A stretch of DNA of 64,000 nt from Eustoma russellianum (taxonomy: Eukaryota > Streptophyta > Magnoliopsida > Gentianales > Gentianaceae): the NCBI GenBank assembly GCA_036186865.1, contig AP025062.1, positions 25,235,437 to 25,299,436 on the forward strand, read 5' to 3'. The translations under genes and the position numbers were made by a program. Below the pieces are notes generated by a model. It was given only the letters and a program-made list of their open reading frames with translations, searched no databases and was not told the origin of the DNA. This document shows, piece after piece, positions 59,662 to 64,000 of the stretch (position 1 is the first letter of the stretch; every line of letters begins with the position of its first letter).

Positions 59662-60983
59662 TCAAATTGCTAATAAGTCAATTTCTTCTTCAATCTCAGG
59701 AGTATCCGATGCCGTGGAGGATTTTGATGATTGCATATATGGAGCAAAATGCTCTATTATTTGTTCCATTTCCTCTTGATTTTTAGCGGATGCCAATTGA
59801 GCCTGCATCCTTTGCTTCATTATTAAGAAATTTTCATCTCCTGGTCTGAGTAATGGTACAGGAGCCTTCATTTTGGCATTCCAAAAAGTGATCTGTTCCA
59901 TTGCCTTGGAGGGACTGAGACTATTTGGTATATTGAATGCCGTCCACCATTTTATATAGAATTCTCTCTTTATTAGCGGAATCATATTTTGAGTATACTC
60001 GGCCCGCCATTGCATAACTCATGGTAGATAGAACTTCATGTGAAATACAAGAAGCTTTGAGAAATATTTTTCTTCATCAGTGGGGTTATAATGCTTTGAG
60101 AAAATATCAAATGATGTCTTCACTGTATCTTGCCCGCTGAAATATTCTGCACATGATCCAAAATGTTCCCACCAACTATGGAACCACAACGGGATATGTT
60201 TCGTTGTGATCTGTTTTGTGTCAAAATATATTAACCATGTATGGGAACATCTTGAGTTCTGGATATAAAAAGTATTGAACCATGCCTGCTGGTAATCCCA
60301 ATAATTCAAATCGGTTGCAAAGAACGTTGCCGTAGAATATTGTTTGGGGAAACCAATTTTTTCTGTCAAGGACCCATATTCTTTGATCCACTCATCAGGT
60401 GAAATAATATATAATATTCTGAAGCTTGAATAAGCAATTTCATATTGATTTTCTTTTGAAAAACTGTGTTTTATTTCAACAGATTTAGTCATAAGCAATA
60501 TAGTTTGATAATAATATGTTGTTTTTGTAGAATCCCATGATTTATAATAAAATTTTTTACCAAAATAATTTTGCAAAGCAATCATAGGATCCTTGTGGAA
60601 AAAGGAATGTTCTATCGTAGTAATATATTTAAAAAATGATTTTTTAATGAAATTATTTTTCTGTACTACTTTCTTATAAGTAGGGAAAGTAGTAGTTTGT
60701 ATATGACTAGTATTAGGAGAAAATATTTTTTGTGAAACAGGTTTTTTCTCTACTACCGTAGATGTCTGTTTATGAAAAATATTGAGCTGATATTTCTCGA
60801 ACCAATCCTGGAATTCTGCACTTTGAGACAAGTTTTCAAGTATTGATAGGGTATTTGAGGTATTTCGGTTATTTTGGGAAGGAGATATTTCTGACTTTGG
60901 ACTTATTTGGGTTATAGGGGTAGCTGGTATTGGATGTTGGAGACCGGAAGTTTCTTCTTCCTCGACCTTGTCGGCACATGTTT
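59662..60983 (-). pseudogene. Pararetrovirus ORF2 partial copy 2
   Basis: Same truncation and same Trp-to-TGA stop (60016-60018) as partial copy 1; no own ATG near the fused end. Open blocks are 60019 to about 60983 and 59662-60015. It contributes no complete protein. Confidence 0.85.
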
Positions 60984-61018
60984 TGCGGGATTGTGTCTCT
61001 CTCCGTCTGTTGCCCTCT

Positions 61019-61026
61019 CTTTTATA
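61019..61026 (-). promoter_or_regulatory. Pararetrovirus TATA box (next to complete ORF2)
   Basis: TATAAAAG on the minus strand, in the same context as the boxes at 59253 and 57491, lies about 400 bp after the end of the complete ORF2. Confidence 0.55.
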
Positions 61027-61428
61027 GAGTTTTTTTTTTAAGTATGGGAAAATACAAAAAGTAACTATTACAAATTTTCTTCATCTTCATCTTGTGTCTT
61101 CGTCTTGCTATTCCCTGAATATGAATATTACATGCTTTTTTCTGAATATTGCGTCGTCTTCTTCGGTCCTGGTGTCTTGATGTCATCGTTATTGCTCAAG
61201 ATGCTTGAAAGTCTTCATTGATGATATCTGTAATCTTCATTTTGTAGATCTTCACTATTTGTTTATGTATCTGATGATATTGTCCTTTTATTGCTGAAAC
61301 AATGCTGTCATTGGTATTGTTGTCCTTCCTTTGTGATATTGTCCTTCATTATCAAATATTGTTCTTCATGTGATGAATGTATCATGTATTTGCTGAATGT
61401 ATATGATGTGATTTGATCCTTTTTTTTT

Positions 61429-62808
61429 TCAAATTGCTAATAAGTCAATTTCTTCTTCAATCTCAGGAGTATCCGATGCCGTGGAGGATTTTGATGATTG
61501 CATATATGGAGCAAAATGCTCTATTATTTGTTCCATTTCCTCTTGATTTTTAGCGGATGCCAATTGAGCCTGCATCCTTTGCTTCATTATTAAGAAATTT
61601 TCATCTCCTGGTCTGAGTAATGGTACAGGAGCCTTCATTTTGGCATTCCAAAAAGTGATCTGTTCCATTGCCTTGGAGGGACTGAGACTATTTGGTATAT
61701 TGAATGCCGTCCACCATTTTATATAGAATTCTCTCTTTATTAGCGGAATCATATTTTGAGTATACTCGGCCCGCCATTGCATAACCCATGGTAGATAGAA
61801 CTTCATGTGAAATACAAGAAGCTTTGAGAAATATTTTTCTTCATCAGTGGGGTTATAATGCTTTGAGAAAATATCAAATGATGTCTTCACTGTATCTTGC
61901 CCGCTGAAATATTCTGCACATGATCCAAAATGTTCCCACCAACTATTGAACCACAACGGGATATGTTTCGTTGTGATCTGTTTTGTGTCAAAATATATTA
62001 ACCATGTATGGGAACATCTTGAGTTCTGGATATAAAAAGTATTGAACCATGCCTGCTGGTAATCCCAATAATTGAAATCGGTTGCAAAGAACGTTGCCGT
62101 AGAATATTGTTTGGGGAAACCAATTTTTTCTGTCAAGGACCCATATTCTTTGATCCACTCATCAGGTGAAATAATATATAATATTCTGAAGCTTGAATAA
62201 GCAATTTCATATTGATTTTCTTTTGAAAAACTGTGTTTTATTTCAACAGATTTAGTCATAAGCAATATAGTTTGATAATAATCTGTTGTTTTTGTAGAAT
62301 CCCATGATTTATAATAAAATTTTTTACCAAAATAATTTTGCAAAGCAATCATAGGATCCTTGTGGAAAAAGGAATGTTCTATCGTAGTAATATATTGAAA
62401 AAATGATTTTTTAATGAAATTATTTTTCTGTACTACTTTCTTATAAGTAGGGAAAGTAGTAGTTTGTATATGACTAGTATTAGGAGAAAATATTTTTTGT
62501 GAAACAGGTTTTTTCTCTACTACCGTAGATGTCTGTTTTTGAAAAATATTGAGCTGATATTTCTCGAACCAATCCTGGAATTCTGCACTTTGAGACAAGT
62601 TTTCAAGTATTGATAGGGTATTTGAGGTATTTGGGTTATTTTGGGAAGGAGATATTTCTGACTTTGGACTTATTTGGGTTATAGGGGTAGCTGGTATTGG
62701 ATGTTGGAGACCGGAAGTTTCTTCTTCCTCGACCTTGTCGGCCCATGTTTTGCGGGATTGTGTAGTAGCCGGAAGTTTCCCTTTATCCTTGGTTTTTCTG
62801 GGCATCAT
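61429..62808 (-). CDS. Pararetrovirus ORF2, complete, unknown function (459 aa)
   Basis: An uninterrupted 459-codon frame opens MMPRKTKDKGKLPATTQSRK and ends EIEEEIDLLAI. The N-terminus is basic and Ser/Thr/Pro-rich (about residues 1-75). The middle is aromatic-rich (repeated W, Y, F, for example WFNSWWEHFGSCAEYF). The C-terminus has a charged helical stretch (MKQRMQAQLASAKNQEEMEQ) and an acidic end. I see no catalytic or zinc motif and do not assign a function. The start is set by the ATGA overlap with the stop of the RT-RNase H frame, suggesting coupled translation. It is the only undamaged copy of the three here. A florendovirus ORF2 is the best family guess. Confidence 0.8.
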   Translation of the reverse strand: MMPRKTKDKGKLPATTQSRKTWADKVEEEETSGLQHPIPATPITQISPKSEISPSQNNPNTSNTLSILENLSQSAEFQDWFEKYQLNIFQKQTSTVVEKKPVSQKIFSPNTSHIQTTTFPTYKKVVQKNNFIKKSFFQYITTIEHSFFHKDPMIALQNYFGKKFYYKSWDSTKTTDYYQTILLMTKSVEIKHSFSKENQYEIAYSSFRILYIISPDEWIKEYGSLTEKIGFPKQYSTATFFATDFNYWDYQQAWFNTFYIQNSRCSHTWLIYFDTKQITTKHIPLWFNSWWEHFGSCAEYFSGQDTVKTSFDIFSKHYNPTDEEKYFSKLLVFHMKFYLPWVMQWRAEYTQNMIPLIKREFYIKWWTAFNIPNSLSPSKAMEQITFWNAKMKAPVPLLRPGDENFLIMKQRMQAQLASAKNQEEMEQIIEHFAPYMQSSKSSTASDTPEIEEEIDLLAI

Positions 62809-64000
62809 GTCTGTTTTTGGAGAAATTCTCGTGTCAGAAAATCTGGGACAGAATTTGTATCTCCTTTAATAAACTCAATATCAAAGTCATATATACTTAA
62901 TAATGCTTGCCATCTGGCAAAAATCTGTTTTGAAGCTAGGTTTTTTACATCTTTTTGCAAAACTTCTTTTGCAGACTTGCAGTCTATACGTAAAAGAAAT
63001 TTTTGATTTAGCAAATCACTTCGAAATTTCTGAATGCATAACACAATGCTCAAAATTTCTTTCTTAATCGTAGAATATGATTTTTGTGTGTCATTCCAAT
63101 GACCAGAAGTATACTGAACTATTGACTCCTTTCCATTATATAATTGTTTTAAAATTCCTCCATAGCCTATATCAGACGCGTCAGTTTCGACTATTTTTGG
63201 TAGGTTAGGATCTACTATGTACAAACAAGGTATTTCTGATACAAGTTCCTTGATTTTCTTAACTACTGTAGTATGTTCTTCAGTCCATTGTGGAGGATGT
63301 TTTTTAAGTCTATTATGCAAGGGTTTGGATAGTTTCATTATGTTGGGGATAAAATCAACAACGTAATTTAGTGATCCAAGAAACCTTTGTAATTGATTTT
63401 TATCTAATATTTTATCTGGAAATTTGGAAGCAAATATTAAAGATCGTTCTATTGGTAAAATTGTCCCTTGCTGTAGATAGTGACCTAGAAATCTTATTTT
63501 TGTTTGGAATAAGGACATTTTTGTTTTTGATAATACAAGCCCATTTTTCTTGACTATGTAGAAAAATGTTTTTATATTTTTAAAGTGTTCTTCTATGGAT
63601 TTTGAAAATATCAATACGTCATCTATATAGACGATACAAAAATTCGAATAATCCATAAAGATGTTATTCATTATTCTTTGGTATTCTGATGGAGCATTTT
63701 TTAGACCAAATGGCATTACTTTCCATTCGTATTGGCCAAATAGAACTGTAAATGCTGTTTTGTATCGGTCTTTCTCCGATATCTGTATTTGCCAGAACCC
63801 AGATTTCATATCAAATTTTGAATAGATAAATGCAGAATATAGTTTTGATAGTAGGTCTTTTTTATTTGGTATAGGATATCTTATCAATTTTAATGCTTTA
63901 TTTAAAGGTTTATAGTTAATTACCAATCTCGGTGATCCTTTTTCTATTTCAGAGCTTTTATTTACATAAAATGCTGCACAACTCCATGGGGACCTAGACT
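62805..64000 (-). CDS. Pararetrovirus reverse transcriptase-RNase H, partial (continues beyond window)
   Basis: Open without a stop from the right edge to TGA at 62805-62807. RT motifs in order: LVINYKPLNKAL, SKFDMKSGFWQI, VMPFGLKNAPSEYQRIM, the catalytic YIDDVLIFSK, and FLGHYLQQG. RNase H follows with acidic residues in VETDASDIGYG, TIKKEILSI, LRIDCKSAKE and SVPDFLTREF. The C-terminus is FLQKQT. Order and motifs are those of Caulimoviridae, without an integrase, as expected for a pararetrovirus. The enzyme would convert viral RNA to DNA. Only the C-terminal end of the polyprotein is in view; whether the rest is intact is unknown. Confidence 0.9.
   Translation of the reverse strand, partial: SRSPWSCAAFYVNKSSEIEKGSPRLVINYKPLNKALKLIRYPIPNKKDLLSKLYSAFIYSKFDMKSGFWQIQISEKDRYKTAFTVLFGQYEWKVMPFGLKNAPSEYQRIMNNIFMDYSNFCIVYIDDVLIFSKSIEEHFKNIKTFFYIVKKNGLVLSKTKMSLFQTKIRFLGHYLQQGTILPIERSLIFASKFPDKILDKNQLQRFLGSLNYVVDFIPNIMKLSKPLHNRLKKHPPQWTEEHTTVVKKIKELVSEIPCLYIVDPNLPKIVETDASDIGYGGILKQLYNGKESIVQYTSGHWNDTQKSYSTIKKEILSIVLCIQKFRSDLLNQKFLLRIDCKSAKEVLQKDVKNLASKQIFARWQALLSIYDFDIEFIKGDTNSVPDFLTREFLQKQT

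Larger units (their letters stand above)
59225..60990 (-). repeat. Tandem unit 2: truncated ORF2 plus promoter region
   Basis: 1,766 bp; same junctions and same lesions as unit 1. It differs from unit 1 mainly by a longer poly(T) and AAGT near 59270. Confidence 0.9.
56955..64000 (-). mobile_element. Endogenous pararetrovirus (florendovirus-like), runs off right edge
   Basis: On the minus strand: RT-RNase H (62805 to beyond 64000), an overlapping second ORF of unknown function (61429-62808), a non-coding region with a TATA box, then two tandem partial copies of the ORF2-promoter segment (59225-60990 and 57463-59224), then leader-like sequence to about 56955. RT-RNase H followed by a separate ORF of this type is the organisation I associate with florendoviruses (Caulimoviridae) fixed in angiosperm genomes. 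Movement, coat and protease regions would lie beyond 64000. This is an old viral copy and no evidence of activity can be read from it. Confidence 0.8.

Noticed and set aside
57463..60990. Assembly artefact as the explanation of the tandem pararetroviral units
   Set aside because: Not excluded, but units differ from each other near 59270 and from copy 3 at many sites, and the junction has a clear 6-nt microhomology, so I kept it as a biological finding pending long reads.

Overview
This is a gene-poor stretch of a plant nuclear genome, almost certainly from a flowering plant. It is packed with nested retroelements: four Ty3/gypsy chromovirus-like elements with long LTRs (Tekay/Del-type), two Ty1/copia elements (one SIRE/Maximus-like), an RTE LINE, an L1 LINE with a C-terminal RNase H, two Au-like SINEs, a hAT-type MITE, and an endogenous pararetrovirus of the florendovirus kind. 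The species cannot be fixed from sequence alone. No intact host gene is visible; only two short host-like fragments (6292-6453 and 9594-10001) were found.

Layout. 1-6280: a non-coding gypsy-type element with 2.45-kb LTRs, cut by the left window edge. 6480-9030: 5'-truncated RTE LINE on the minus strand. 9594-10150: host-like gene fragment and a SINE. 10805-19807: complete gypsy insertion (minus) with near-identical LTRs and TSD AAATA, but a broken and deleted gag-pol. 20602-38073: one solo gypsy LTR (plus, TSD ATTAT) split by a copia element (20687-25259, TSD CCATA) and by a 10.2-kb gypsy element (27809-37979, TSD GTGTA). 38725-39332: hAT MITE (TSD CTTACGAA). 39621-56925: L1 LINE (plus) split in ORF1 by an 11.5-kb SIRE-type element (40154-51636, minus, TSD ATATG). 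57000-64000: endogenous pararetrovirus (minus) running off the right edge, with its ORF2-promoter segment tandemly amplified.

The most interesting signals are: (i) two short introns inside the coding region of the 27809-37979 gypsy element, both with GT-AG ends and both restoring the frame, one at a site where its relative at 10805-19807 is uninterrupted; (ii) a shared LTR layout in four gypsy families, namely a GA-rich tract, then a 5' splice-site-like motif, then a family-specific tandem array, suggesting a spliced leader that would remove the primer-binding site from mRNA; (iii) a conserved 20-nt hairpin next to the polypurine tract in three elements; (iv) a pararetroviral array of 1.77-kb units fused at a 6-bp microhomology close to the predicted transcription start. 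Items (i) and (ii) fit one model, in which unspliced RNA is the template for reverse transcription and spliced RNA is translated.
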